This document shows, in pieces, positions 31,520 through 42,722 of a stretch of 64,000 nt of DNA. Made by a program: the position numbers and the translations under genes. The stretch covers positions 1,488,001 through 1,552,000 of the forward strand of contig CAMRHE010000036.1 of assembly GCA_947044405.1 (NCBI GenBank). Reading direction: 5' to 3'. The DNA is from Leptodactylus fallax (lineage: Eukaryota; Chordata; Amphibia; Anura; Leptodactylidae). The notes under the pieces were generated by a model. The model did no database searches. It was not told where the DNA came from and saw only the letters and a list, made by a program, of their open reading frames with translations. The stretch's first letter is position 1; the number at the start of each line of letters is the position of its first letter.

Positions 31520-34500
31520 TAATTCTCGTTACACCCCTTGATAAATTCTTTGAGGGGTGCACTTTTCAAAATGGGGTCATTCCCTAGGGGATTCCACTTT
31601 ACTGGTACTTTAGAGGCTCTGCAAACATGACATGGCATCCAGATCCCAAACATCTGAATCTGCGCTCCAAAAGCCACATAGCGCTCCTTCCCTTCTGTGC
31701 CCTACTGTGTTCCCAAACTGCAGTTTATACCCACATGTATTATACTTGTCGTACCCAGAATAACGTACTTAATGTCATATGTGGGCATAAACTGCTGTTT
31801 GGGCACAGCCAAGCACAGAAGGGAAGGAGCGCTATTTGGTTTTTGGACGCCATTGCACTTTTGCAGAGCTGAAATGCCAGTACAGTGGAATCCCCTGACA
31901 TGTCACCCCATTTTGGAAACTACACCTCTGAAGGAATTTATCCTGGGTTACAGTGAGCATTTTTAACCCCCAAGTGTTGCTAGAATTTATTATCCATAAA
32001 TGAATACGCAGCTGATGGTGAAAGGTGAAAATGACAATTTACCCAGGAATACGACATTTCAGTGCGTAATATGTTGTGCCCGGCTTGTATCAGAGATGAA
32101 AGCTCCAAAAGCTGTTGTGCCCGGGATCCCCACTCACCAGTTTTTGGAGTGTGTGTCTGTGCAGACATAAACTGGGCACAACATATTGGGCACTGAAATG
32201 GCGTATCTATATAAAAATTTCATTTTTAACTTTTCATTATCAGCTGCGCATTCATTTCTGGAAATTAAAAGAATGCAACACTTAAGGGTTAATAATGTTC
32301 GCTACCCCACTTGATAAATACCTTGAAGGGTATAGTTTCCAAAATGGGGTGACATGTCTGCGGATTCCACTTTACTGGCAATTCATGGGCTCTGCAAAAG
32401 TGGCATGGTGTCCAAAAAGCAAACACTGCTCCAAAAACCAAAATAGTGCTCCTTCCCTGTGCCCGGCTGTGCCCAAACAGCAGTTTATACCCACATATGG
32501 CATTGTTAAGTACGTTATCCTGGGTACACCAGTGTCATACATGTGGGCATAAACTGTCATTTGGGCACACAGCAGGGCACAAATGTGAAGGAGCGCTATG
32601 TGCTTTTGGAGCGCATATTTAGATTGTTGTTTTTTTGGACGCCATGTCACATTTGCAGAGACCCTAAAATTGCCCCTACAAAATGGGGGGTCACTTCTTG
32701 GGGAATTCCAATTTACTGGCACCTCCAGGGCTCTGCAAAAACAACATGGCGACGAGAAAGTACTCCAAAAGCTAAAAAAACACAGTGCTCCTTCTCTTCT
32801 GAGCCCTGCTGTATGCCCAAGCAGCAGTTTATACCCACATATTTAATTTTTTTGTCCCCGGGATAGCCCACTTAATAGTTTTAGGAGTTCATGTCTCTGA
32901 TGCCACAAAGTGGCCGCAACGTATTAGGCACTGAAATTGGATATTTCTTTAAAAACTTTAATTTTCACTTTGTACATTAATTTTTGGGAAGCATTTTTAG
33001 GCTCAAAATCATAATATCCCTTGATACATTCCTTGAGGGGTGTAGTTTCTAAAATGGGGTCACTTTTAGGGGGTTTCCATTGTACTGGTACTTTAGGGGC
33101 TCTGCAAATGCGACATGGCACCTGAAAACTATTCCAGCCACATCTGCCCTCCAAAAGCCAAACAGCGCTCTATTTCCATTCTGAGCCCCACCATGTACCC
33201 CTACAGCAGATTACAACCACATATGGGGCATTTCTGTGTTCAGAAGAAATTGTGTAACAAACTGTGGGGTGTTTTTTCTTCTTTAACCACTTGCAAAAAT
33301 TAAAAATATGTCGCTACTTGGACGGTTTATTGGAAAGAAGTAATTTTACGTTTTTACGTCCCTAAGTCAATAAAATCTGTGAAACAGCTGTGAGGTCAAA
33401 ATGCTCACTATACCCCTAGATAAATTCTATGAGGGGTGTAGTTTTCAAAATGGGGTCACTTTTTGGGGGTTTGTATTGTATTGGTACTTTAGGGGCTCTG
33501 CAAATGCGACATGGTACCTGAAAACTATTCCAGCAAAATCTGCCCTCCAAAAGCTAAATAGCGCTCTTTCCATTTTGAGCCCTGCCATGTACCCATGCAG
33601 CAGATTACAACCATATATGGGGCATTTCTGTGTTCAGGAGAAATTGTGTAACGAACTTTGGGGTGCTTTTTCTCCTTTGTCCTCTTGTGAAAATGAAAAA
33701 TTTGGGGCTAAATTGACGGTTTATTGGAAAAAAAGTAATTTTTCATTTTAATGTCCCAATGTTAATAAAATTTGTGAAACAGCTGTAGGGTCAAAATGCT
33801 CACTATACCCCTTGATATGTTCTGTGAGGGGTGTAGTTTTCAAAATGGGGTCACTTTTAGGGGGCTTCCACTGTATTGATACTTTGGGGGCTCTGCAAAT
33901 GCGACATGGTACCTGAAAACTATTCCACCAAAATCTGCCTTCCAAAAGCCAAATAGCTCTCTTTCCATTCTGAGCCCTGCCATGTACCCATACAGCAGAT
34001 TACGACCACATATGGGGTATTGCCGTGTTCAGGAGCAATTGTTTTGCAAACTGTGGGGTGCTTTTTCTCCTTTAACACCTTGTGAAAATGAAAACTTTGG
34101 GGATAAAGTGACATTTTAGTAATGTTTCATTTATACATCCCAGTGTTAGCAAAATCTGTGAAACGGCTGTAAGGTCAAAATACTCACTATACCCCTTGAT
34201 GAATTCTGTGAGGGGTGTAGTTTCCAAAATGGGGTCACTTTTTGGGGTTTTCCTTTTTATTGGTACTCTAGGGGCTTTGCAAATGAGACATGGCACCTGA
34301 AAACTATTCCAGCAAAATCTGCTGTTCAGACGCCCAGTGTCGCTCCTTCCCTTCCGTGCACTGCCATTCGCCCAAACATCAGTTTACACCCACTTGTGGG
34401 GTATTTCCGTGCTCGGGAGAAATTGCATAACAAACTGTGAGATGCATTTTCTCCTTTAATCCTTTGTGAATGTGTTAATTTTAGGGCTAAATTAAGGAAT

Positions 34501-34640
34501 TAGTGGGAAAAAAATTAAATGTCTAAATTTCACCTCCATATTGTTTTAATTCCAGTGAAATGCTTAAATGGTTAACAAACTTCCCAAATGTTATTTTGAA
34601 TTATTTGAGGGGTGCAGTTTTGAAAATGGGGTCATTTATG
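31520..34640 (+). repeat. Tandem array of about 390-bp units inside the TTAA element
   Basis: The block 'cttgataaattctttgaggggtg', with variants, followed by 'caaaatggggtcac' and 'ggctctgcaaa', recurs at about 31540, 32311, 33020, 33415, 33809, 34195 and 34600. The later steps are 386-400 bp. Each unit goes on with 'gacatggcacctgaaaac', 'ccaaaagccaaatagcgctc' and 'acaaccacatatggggc'. Units are diverged by substitutions and small indels, so the array is old. The spacing between the first three copies is larger because those units carry extra hairpin-forming sequence. Confidence 0.88.
31680..31833. repeat. Hairpin with a perfect 21-bp stem in the tandem array
   Basis: The 21 bases at 31680-31700 (from agcgctccttcc to tctgtgc) pair perfectly with 31813-31833. 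Inner bases 'aaactgcagtttatacccacatgt' pair with 'atatgtgggcataaactgctgttt', so the fold extends. Similar, weaker hairpins lie at about 32450-32610 and 45395-45560. Confidence 0.85.
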
Positions 34641-35132
34641 GGGTTTTCTAATATATAGACCATTATACTCCTCTTCAGAACTGAAGTGGTCCCTAAAAAA
34701 TTAGTTTGGGAAATTTTCTTGTAAATCTGCAAAATCGCTGTTACACTTATAAGCCTTCTAACATCCAAAATAAATAACAGGACGATTAAAAGATGATGCT
34801 GATATATAGCAGAGATATGGTAGATAATATGTATTAATGTATTTGGGTGGTATGACTATCTGTCTGAAAAGCAGAGGATTTCACATTTTGAAAATTGCGA
34901 TTTTTTTTCCAAATTTCCATCAAATTTCCTATTTTTTTATAAATAAATACAAAAATATTCATTAGTGTTTACCACTAACATGAAGTACAATGTGTCACAA
35001 AAAACAATCTCAAAATCACTTGTGTAAATTAAGTCGCCTCAAAGTTATTGCCATATAAAGTGACACGTGTCAGTTTTGAAAAACGAGGCCTGGTCCTTAA
35101 CGCACTTTTGGGCTCGGTCTTGAAGGGGTTAA

Positions 35133-35746
35133 AGGTGACCAAAGTGTGACAAAGCGGTACACTTTGGCCACTTAAGAGCCCTCCCCTACAATTAAATATA
35201 AATAAACCCTTTATGTTCATATATTTTTCTTCTTTTTAAGTCAACATGGTTTCTTGAAAGGTAGTTGCAGGGGAGGGCTCCACAGTAACAAAAGTGTGCC
35301 ATAAGTGTACCTTTAACACTAGAACTACTGGAGGGGTTATTTTGACCCTTTTGCTAGTTATTTTTCTTATAACTTCTAACACTTTAACAAATAAGTTCTG
35401 AGATTTTGTGACTTTTATTTATTCATGGTAGTGTATATTTTAGAACACAAAAATGAATTGTAATTTTTTCAGGGGCCCATATTTTACAATTCTTACCTAA
35501 AGGTACCAAAGGGGTCAATTTGTCCATATACATAAAAATAGTAGTAGGCAATACACCTAACATTAGAGTACAGAAAATCACAGTGCTTCTCCCTAGTTGT
35601 AGAGTATAATTGTGTTTTTGCATATCAGGGATGATTCATCATTTTGTTTTGTCTAAACATGTTTGATCCATGTCTCTACTAGCATTTTTTGTCTGCACTT
35701 CAGTAGCATACACTATAGCTGAATTTACAACTCTGTATGTTTCTAG
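35133..35746. other. Sequence between the TTAA element and the retrovirus
   Basis: No gene is visible. The stretch contains 'ctagaactactggaggggttattttgac' type low-complexity A/T-rich sequence and ends at the retroviral LTR. The frames seen here lack motifs. Confidence 0.4.
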
Positions 35747-36138
35747 TATGAGCGAAATCTGCTCTAAGTATCACCATATTGAAGTCCAAATTCATAAAGT
35801 TGCTGTATAAGTTATAGCTTAGAGAGACTCACACACACAGCTATTGTGTATATAGTGGTTTCTGCTTTAATGGAGGTAAAAAGGTAGTTTTTAAGTACAG
35901 TGCAGACAAAAACAGGCTGAGCTAGAATAATTAGCATAACATGATTGGTGGCAAAGTTGTAAAATAGTTCTGGCACATGGCTATTGGATAAGAAACAAAA
36001 GAGGGGCCACATCCCATTAAGCCATCTGGTGGGGGATGAGTTCTCTAAACAAAGGAGGAATGTAAAATGGCTACAGGCATGGCCCACATGGCCCTGGAAT
36101 CCAAAATGAAGGATACATAAGCTGAGTCATCCTCCACA
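35747..36138 (-). repeat. Retroviral 3' LTR
   Basis: On the minus strand the LTR starts TGTGGAGGATGACTC and ends near CGCTCATA. It matches the LTR at 42344-42722 along its whole length, including 'ccatctggtgggggatgag' and 'ggctattggataagaaa'. It holds a 10-bp segment (near 36094) that the other LTR lacks. The terminal dinucleotide has mutated from CA to TA. Confidence 0.92.
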
Positions 36139-36151
36139 TTTCCCTCCTTTT
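36139..36151 (-). other. Retroviral polypurine tract
   Basis: The minus strand reads aaaaggagggaaa immediately before the TGTGG start of the 3' LTR, the expected plus-strand primer site. Confidence 0.85.
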
Positions 36152-36369
36152 GTAAATGATATAACCCATACCCAGGGTACATTAGAATCTGCTAATCTGA
36201 TCCTGAGGAGTTTTATATAGACTTCACCTCATTCCCTATGGATATGTTATACCATTTACATACCTATCGGTCTAATACACTCAGAGGAATGCCTTCACCG
36301 TCATGTCAGTGTGTCCAACCACCCTTACAACCTGCAAACCCACTATCTTGGGTTTGCACCTCTTTCTTT

Positions 36370-37650
36370 ACAAGCCACAATATAAACTTTATATTCAAAT
36401 AGATGCAAAAGCACAGCAATAATATTTGAAATATTCCCTGCAATATTCCCATAAACCATCCACCTAATCCCTTAAACTAAGGATTTAAGAACGAAAAGGT
36501 ATCTGACCACCAACTATCCTGTGTCTTCTGATGTTCTTTGATCCATTTTTCTCTAAGTTCTCTGACCTTATCAATTCCTGCCCGCACTTGAAGACTCCCT
36601 TCAGAGTTGATATAGTGACAACAGGAAGTTCCGATAATCTGACACTTTCCCCCTTGTGGTGCTGTGCAGTAGTCAAGGACTATGGTGTTGGTGACTATTA
36701 TGAGTTGTCCTAGTATCGTTTTAGTGTCATTCAACAGGCCTAAAATAGTGTGTATCTGCTCATCTGGATAATTGGTGGATTCTACCAACTTGTCCCAGGT
36801 TTACATAGCCATGGGATACAAGAATATCACCCAGATAATTCTGTTACTTGTACCCATTGAAACCACATGTGGTCACCCATATTTCCTAGGGTGAATGTCT
36901 GCTGCACGCTTGTACAAAGTATGATGGGGTATCATCTCAGGTTTCACATGTTCATGGGCAATTATGAAGGTGGCTGGTGTCAGTCTAGCTAGGGTACAAG
37001 TCCCCTCACCCCCTGGGGGTAGCCACTTGTATGCATGATGACCGCATACTAGATATACATCCTTGGGCATTATGCATGCTTTCCGGAGATGAACTAGGCA
37101 ATAGAGGTAGCTAAAGAGTCGCTGCATGGGTATTTTGCACAACCCTTATCCCACGTGTCTATGTCTCTTTGGGGTCTGATGCTCTGTATGAGATACCCCT
37201 GACTATCCCTAACTAGTCCCTGTTCTATTTGAGTTGTGCTCTGGACAACTCTTTATTCCCTCTGTGAACCATCTATCACTATCTTGTAAGGGGGGATGAA
37301 TCTTTTTCTTAAAAATGAACTCCACTTTAACTGACCTTACACTAGAGGTTCTTGGCAGACTAAGGCTAATATTAAGCTCTTCCGTGGGAATGATACCGGC
37401 ATGAAATGGGACTTTGGATTCATGTTCAAATTTTCCTTTTACCAGGTTCCAATCATACCACTTGCTTGGTCTCCCTGTCAGGTATAGCTGTAACCATGCA
37501 AGGGTCACCCAACCTGCTATGGAAATTGGAACAAAGTGATTATTACTGATGTTCATTCCCTTATAAGTCACTGGACTCCAACAAAAATTATGAAAACAGG
37601 AGTCATTAAAAAAAAACAAACACATCTAGGTCAAGAGGGAGTGCTAGATA
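36370..37650 (-). pseudogene. Retroviral env remnant (SU and TM)
   Basis: The surface part is seen at 37625-37209 and 37142-36873 in separate pieces, the second with YLVCGHHAYKWLPPGGEGTC. The transmembrane subunit lies at 36788-36477 and contains CQIIGTSCC, the CX6CC motif of gamma-type envelopes that bond covalently to SU. An in-frame stop follows at about 36475, just before a hydrophobic stretch (about 36450-36370) that would be the membrane anchor, so the anchor is separated from the rest. Further frameshifts separate SU from TM. Env normally mediates receptor binding and fusion; this copy cannot make a full protein. Confidence 0.85.
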
Positions 37651-38088
37651 AAGCATAGTCTTTGCAGAATCAGGGCTGAGAGTATAGATCCAACAATCCC
37701 TGGGTTCTTCCTATTCATCCTAGTTAACAATTAACACCTGATGGTGTTTAATCAATTTATTGTCCCATTCTTTTTTTAGAACATCATGTATCAAGCTCAC
37801 TGGTTGTGTCACCAGGGCTAGGATCACCAGTAGGTACCAGATCCTTTCAGTCCTCTTCCGGGCAGGTCACCTTTTTACAGTGACTAGCGTGGATCCATAT
37901 CGACTTCCCTTCTAACTTGACTGAAGAGGATGTTGTCAGAAGCACTTGGAAAGGACCATCAAACCGTGGATCAAGGCTCTCACATGTCTCTGTACCACCA
38001 CCCAGTTTCCTGGCTTTAGGGAATGTGATCCCAGCACTTGGTTAGGATCTGGAAGAGAACTATAGACATTATCATGTACTTTCCTTAA

Positions 38089-38850
38089 TTAATTACGCAA
38101 TGCTACAACATACTCTGTCAGTGTGTTATATTGAAATTGCATCTGCTGGGGAAAATACAGTCCTAGTCTTGGGACACCACCAAAGAGCAACTCATAAGGT
38201 GACAAGTGTGTTTTCCTATGTGGTGTGTACCTTACTGAGAATAGGGCCAGGAGGAGGCACTCTGTCCATGGCTTCCCTGTCTCTGCCATAGCTTTTTGGA
38301 TTTTTAGTTTCAGGGTACCATTTAGCCTCTCCACTTTCCCACTACTCTGAGGATGGTATGGGGAGTGGAACGCTTGCTGTATCCCCATGGCCTCCATTAT
38401 TTCTCTCATTACTTGTCCAGTGAAATGAGTTCCATTATCACTTTCAATGGTCTCGGGGATCCCATATCTGCACATTACTTCTTTAAGTAGTTTATCTGCA
38501 GTCACTTGCAGTTACGGTGGCTTTCTGTACCAGAAATGTCTTAGGCCATCCTGAAAAGAGATCAACACACACAAGCACATACTCATACCTTCCCACCTTT
38601 GGTAACTGTATATAGTCAACCTGCAATCTCTGAAACGGTACAAGGGCTTTGGCGTGTGTTTCTGAGTGACCTTTACTTTTTGGCCTACATTGAGCCTGAC
38701 ATATGTTATGTAGGCTTAGATGTATCTGTCTGCAGTGGTGCTAAAATCTGGAGCTACCCATTGTCATGGCTGTTTTTGAGTGGTGTACTTGGGAATGAGC
38801 TGCTTGCGCCATCATTGGGAACAATGCTCTCAGTAAACATATTCTCTTAC
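38089..38850 (-). pseudogene. Retroviral integrase remnant
   Basis: The clearest piece (38505-38089) shows ESDNGTHFT with the second catalytic aspartate and YHPQSSGKVERLNG with the catalytic glutamate, followed by SPYELLFGG near the C-terminal domain. The N-terminal zinc finger and the first aspartate would lie at about 38850-38520, where the frame is broken. Integrase would insert the provirus into host DNA. Confidence 0.88.
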
Positions 38851-38862
38851 CACAGACCCTGT

Positions 38863-39330
38863 TCATCCCAAATAATCTTTTCTTCTGGACCACCTTGGTC
38901 CTGCAATGTTTTTAGAACCTGAAAAAAAGAGCTGAGAGTTTTGGTCCACTATGTTGACCACTTGTATTGAGGCATGTTCCCTAGGCTTATCCGCAGCATC
39001 TGCCCACACGTTACCTCTGCTTTCGTTTGTATCAGTCTTGGTGTGTGCCTTAACTTTGGCTATAACCACCTGTTTGGGTAGCAGCAGGATCACCATCAGC
39101 TCCTGTATAGCCTGGAAATCCTTTATAAGCATACCATTAGAACTAAGGTAATCTCTTGCTCTCCAGATCAGACCATAGTCATATTCTATATCAAAGGCAT
39201 AGCAGGCTTACCCTCAGCTATTTTATACTGTTTCAGTGAGTGCTTTCAGTTCAGCTTCTTGAGCTGAGACCTGTTTGGGTAATGGTTCTGCTTGTTTACC
39301 TCATGTTCAGTGGCATATCTGGTACAGAAT
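38863..39330 (-). pseudogene. Retroviral RNase H remnant
   Basis: Residues VVIAKVKAHTKTDT and GNVWADAADK (39132-38863) correspond to the C-terminal half of RNase H, including the conserved histidine and last aspartate. The N-terminal half lies in other frames toward 39330. The sequence ends in the linker to integrase. Confidence 0.8.
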
Positions 39331-39452
39331 TTGCCATCCTTCCCAAATCGAGAGCCATCTACAAAAGAACTCAAAATCAGAGTTAGCAACAGATTCATCA
39401 TTTACATGACCAAATCCTACAGTTTCTTGCTGCATCAGTTATATACAGTTCA

Positions 39453-40500
39453 TCAGAAAATACATGTGTGTATAGGTTGTTCTACTGTTGTCCTTCCTTC
39501 CCCCCCCCCCCGAATCTGAATTTCTGAATTTCCCCATTGTGGGACTATTAAAGGACTATTATTATTATTATTATCTATTGGTAACAGGGTAGAGGGATGG
39601 AGTGTCGTGTAGAGTGCAAGGGTGACACGAGGAGGCATAAGTAAGGCACACTGTAATCTGAGTTGTCTAGCCATTGAAATGTGCTTAGGCTCGACCTGGG
39701 ACAATATGCCATGTACATCATGAGGAGTAAATACTGTGACAGGGAAGTCCAGTACGATGTCTGCACCTTTCTCCAGGGACAATTGGACCGCAGGTACTGC
39801 CCTAACACAAGACGATGCTCCTCTGGACACTGGGTCTAATCTAGCAGAATAGTAAACTACTGGTTTTTGTTAATGTCCATGAGTCTGAGTAAGCACTGCT
39901 GTTGCATGTCCCGACATTTCTGTACAGTAAAGAGAAAATGTCTCGTCATAATTAGGAAGTCCGTGATGGAGTGGAAGTTTTCCACTGCCTGTTCTGGTTT
40001 AGTAATGCAGTCATAGAGAAGTTGCATTAACAGTGATGCATTACTGATCCACTGTTTGCAGTAGGACACAAGGCCTAAGAATGTCCTAAGTTGTGCCACA
40101 CCATTCAGGGGTTTGAGCTCTTCTATGACCTGAAGTCTATCAGGGGTCAGATGTCCTTGTAAAATGCAACGACCTAGAAAAACAACTTTAGTAAGGCAGA
40201 ACTGCAATTTGGACTTAGATGCTTTGCATCCAGTTTCTGCTAAAAAGCACAACCGAGATACTGATGCTTGTACACATCTCCTGGGAGGGGCAACATAAAA
40301 GCAGGTCATCCACATACTGGAGTAGCACCACACCCTGCAGTATACAGGGTGGGAGAATGCTGCGCCCCTTGTGGTCGCACTGTCCAGGCATAGTGTTTAC
40401 CATTCAAGGTAAATGCAATGTGACCATTACTGGGGGTACTGGCAATTTGCCTATATTTGTTTTTACTTTTGCCCAGAGGTAATCGGGCACACAACTTAGA
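39453..40500 (-). pseudogene. Retroviral reverse transcriptase remnant
   Basis: Pieces in three frames together show the RT order. GKHYAWTVRPQGAQHSPTLY lies at about 40420-40350, the catalytic YVDD at about 40317-40306, and VVFLGRCILQGHLTPDRLQV with LRTFLGLVSYC (40333-39857) follows. The thumb/connection part is at 39830-39453. At least two frameshifts are needed to pass through it. A short ATT repeat (about 39557-39573) has grown inside the region. Confidence 0.88.
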
Positions 40501-40502
40501 TG

Positions 40503-40935
40503 TTACTCTACACTAACTACCTCTGCATTGTTTGGATTTATCAGGAAAACCAGGGAGTGTAGGGAACATAAGGTGTCTTCTGACATTACTGATATCAGTG
40601 AGACCGTCCCATCTGGCTCATACACAATGTATGCCATTAGGGCTTGTAAAACATCTGATCCCAGCAAGTTAACTGAGGCAGACTCACTGACAAGGAATCT
40701 AGTGGTAATGGTGCAGGCAGGGGTGACTTTCATGGAAGTGGTAACAGGATTATCACCGGCTTGCCATCCACCCCAATACAGGAAACAAAATCATCCGTTA
40801 TCTCACAGGAGAAAACATTGTCAGCATGAAAAACAGATTTGGCAGCTTCAGTATCCACTAAAAATTCACATGTTCTCCACTCAGTTAATTGTAGGGAGAA
40901 CATAGGGGCTGGCCCCAGTTTATCAGGTACCTATT
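40503..40935 (-). pseudogene. Retroviral protease remnant, DTG changed to DTE
   Basis: On the minus strand the active-site triad reads LVDTEAAKSVF (codons at 40855-40847) where aspartic proteases have DTG. The end of the domain, SVNLLGSDVLQAL (40733-40503 piece), fits the usual LLGxDxL flap-side motif. A frameshift separates the two parts. The glycine change alone would be expected to abolish activity. Confidence 0.75.
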
Positions 40936-40939
40936 TCCT

Positions 40940-42320
40940 ATTGATGGTTATTGTCCTTCCTGTCTCTGGGTCTCTCATCTTGGAACTTTGCAGTTCCGGG
41001 CAAAATGTCCCCCTCCCCCTTTTTTTTTTCTAGTTCCAACAAAATGTCTGGATTCAACACATTCCAACATTTTAGCACATGCTATAATCCATCTACCACG
41101 CAACATCTGTTCAACTAGTCAGAGATCTACTCAAATCCTAAGCAGATACAGGATTTCTAGACCATATACATGACTATCATACACTTTCTTGCAAATCATA
41201 GCATTCATTCACACTCATAAATTCCTAAAAATGTGCATTATAAACAAAAAAGACATTACAAAACAAATATGCGAGTTACTTCTAATTTACTGAAACAATG
41301 GATTTTCTTCTACAAACGTGTAAACAAGACTCTAGATTAGGCCTTCTTTTGTTTAAGGTGCACTTTGTTCAAGAGGGGGGATGGACTACAAAATCAACAA
41401 TTGCTACCTCACCAGTCTGAGGAATCTTTAAACAATATCCAAAAACACCTTCTTGCATCACGCTCAACTTCCTCTGAAACCTTCAGTTACTAACTTGCTG
41501 AAACACTTTGTTTTCTGAGAGTCACTCCACTTTTCAACATGCAGAAAACCATCTTTTCACATCCTATCATTATCAACTATCTTGCTGTTTTAGCGCCTTC
41601 ACTTGCCAAATACAGCACCCCTTCACTACATCAGTACCCTCTTTTGCTCTCACAATCTCTATAGCTAGAATTCCTCTATTCTTAGGATCAGCCTCACACC
41701 GCCCAGGCAAATTCTCCATGATTTACATAATCTTCTGTGACGAACCTCAAAGGGTACAAAATACGGTACAGATACCTCTCGGGCGCCCTGCGCTTAACAA
41801 CACACTTCTTGTAGTAGAACCTCCATAAGGATATCTCTCGGGCGCCCAGAGCTTAATTAAGGCAACATCTTGTCTTAAAACCTCAAAGGATATGTCTCGG
41901 CACCCAAAAAGTGTTAACTACATACAAGGAAATCATACAGTAGCCCTAGGCTACTACTTTCTCCTCTACCTTAACTTAGGAACTGGGCAATGGGCTAATT
42001 TTCCTTAACAACTTTCCTCAAGGTCCAACACATAAACAAACCAAATGGGATGCATGCCAAAAATAAAGCAGAAAATTTCTACATTATTCTTCAAATACGG
42101 ATACTTCATAAACAGGGTTCTTAAAAAGACCAGAGGATTTACTTTCCTTACAACTCACCCGGCATCCAGAGAGGCCACATAAGACAAGGAGGAGTGGAAA
42201 GTGGAGATAGTAAGAATAAAGCTTCTTACCCTGCAGCTGCTTTTGAACCAGTTTCCAACGTCTCCTTGTCCCATTGTCCTTTCCGTCTTTTTTGTCCGGA
42301 TGTGTAGTAATTTACCTCTG
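40940..42320 (-). pseudogene. Retroviral gag and leader, heavily degraded
   Basis: Only a zinc-knuckle remnant is recognisable: GHFARNCK on the minus strand at about 41013-40990. No matrix or capsid frame longer than about 60 residues survives. Within it, at about 41770-41910, a motif ctctcgggcgccc recurs at 41776 and 41835 and in decayed form at 41894, a tandem step of about 59 bp. Confidence 0.6.
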
Positions 42321-42338
42321 GCCCACCTGGGGATGCCA
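42321..42338 (-). other. Retroviral primer-binding site, tRNA-Asn-like
   Basis: On the minus strand, five bases after the 5' LTR, tggcatccccaggtgggc starts with the TGG that pairs with a tRNA CCA end. It agrees with the complement of the 3' end of tRNA-Asn at 15 of 18 positions, from memory of the vertebrate tRNA-Asn sequence. One of the differences is a CpG-type change. Confidence 0.6.
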
Positions 42339-42343
42339 ATTTC

Positions 42344-42722
42344 TGTGAGCGCAATCCACTCTATGTATCACCATATTGAAGTCCAAATTCATAAAGTTGC
42401 TGTATAAGCTATAGCTTAGAGAGACTCACACACAAGCTATTGTGTATATAGTCGGTTCTGCTTTAATGGAGGGAAAAAGGTAGTTTTTAAGTATAGTGTA
42501 GACAATAACAGGTTGGGCTAGTATAATTAGCATAACATAATTGGTGGCAAAGTTGTAAAATAGTTCTGGCACCTGGCTATTGGATAAGAAAAAGAGGGGC
42601 CACATCCCATTAAGCCATCTGGTGGGGGATGAGCTCTCTAAACAAAGGAGGAATGTAAAATGGCTACAGGCATGGCCCATGAATCCAAAATGGAGGATAC
42701 ATAAGCAGAGTCATCCTCCACA
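42344..42722 (-). repeat. Retroviral 5' LTR
   Basis: On the minus strand it starts TGTGGAGGATGACTC and ends CGCTCACA, i.e. TG..CA as expected. It aligns with the 3' LTR throughout. The primer-binding site follows directly. Flank on the outer side is ctacag. Confidence 0.92.

Larger units (their letters stand above)
29908..35128. mobile_element. 5.2-kb TTAA element built of tandem units, no transposase
   Basis: TTAA flanks both ends (29904-29907, 35129-35132). The ends ccccttcacgc and the complement of cttgaagggg share ccccttca. The left 600 bp are GC-rich with inverted blocks ('gatcaccgcgggagcc' region). From about 31520 to 34640 degenerate tandem units follow, then an AT-rich right part. 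Open frames are short and lack transposase motifs. The element at 16422 is a deletion derivative in the other orientation and 44094-47290 is a truncated relative. TTAA targeting fits piggyBac or Kolobok; the source of its transposase is unknown. Confidence 0.8.
35747..42722 (-). mobile_element. Endogenous retrovirus, full-length but inactivated
   Basis: Two LTRs in the same orientation bound a 7.0-kb provirus on the minus strand with gag-pro-pol-env order. From right to left: 5' LTR (42722-42344), primer-binding site (42338-42321), degraded gag with one zinc-knuckle remnant, protease, RT, RNase H, integrase, env, polypurine tract and 3' LTR (36138-35747). All genes carry stops and frameshifts. 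By hand count the LTRs differ at about 22 of roughly 375 aligned bases plus three small indels, so the insertion is old. The env disulphide motif CX6CC fits a gamma-type envelope. Flanking target duplication is unclear (ctag against ctac). Confidence 0.9.

Noticed and set aside
32295..34296. Several 60-115-residue open frames on both strands in the 390-bp array, similar to each other
   Set aside because: Their likeness comes from the tandem DNA repeat. Both strands are open in places, and no known domain is visible.
41776..41847. gggcgcccgaga-like sequence (minus strand) resembling a tRNA-Lys primer-binding site
   Set aside because: It lies about 500 bp from the LTR and recurs in tandem. A primer-binding site must follow the 5' LTR directly, where a tRNA-Asn-like site is found instead.
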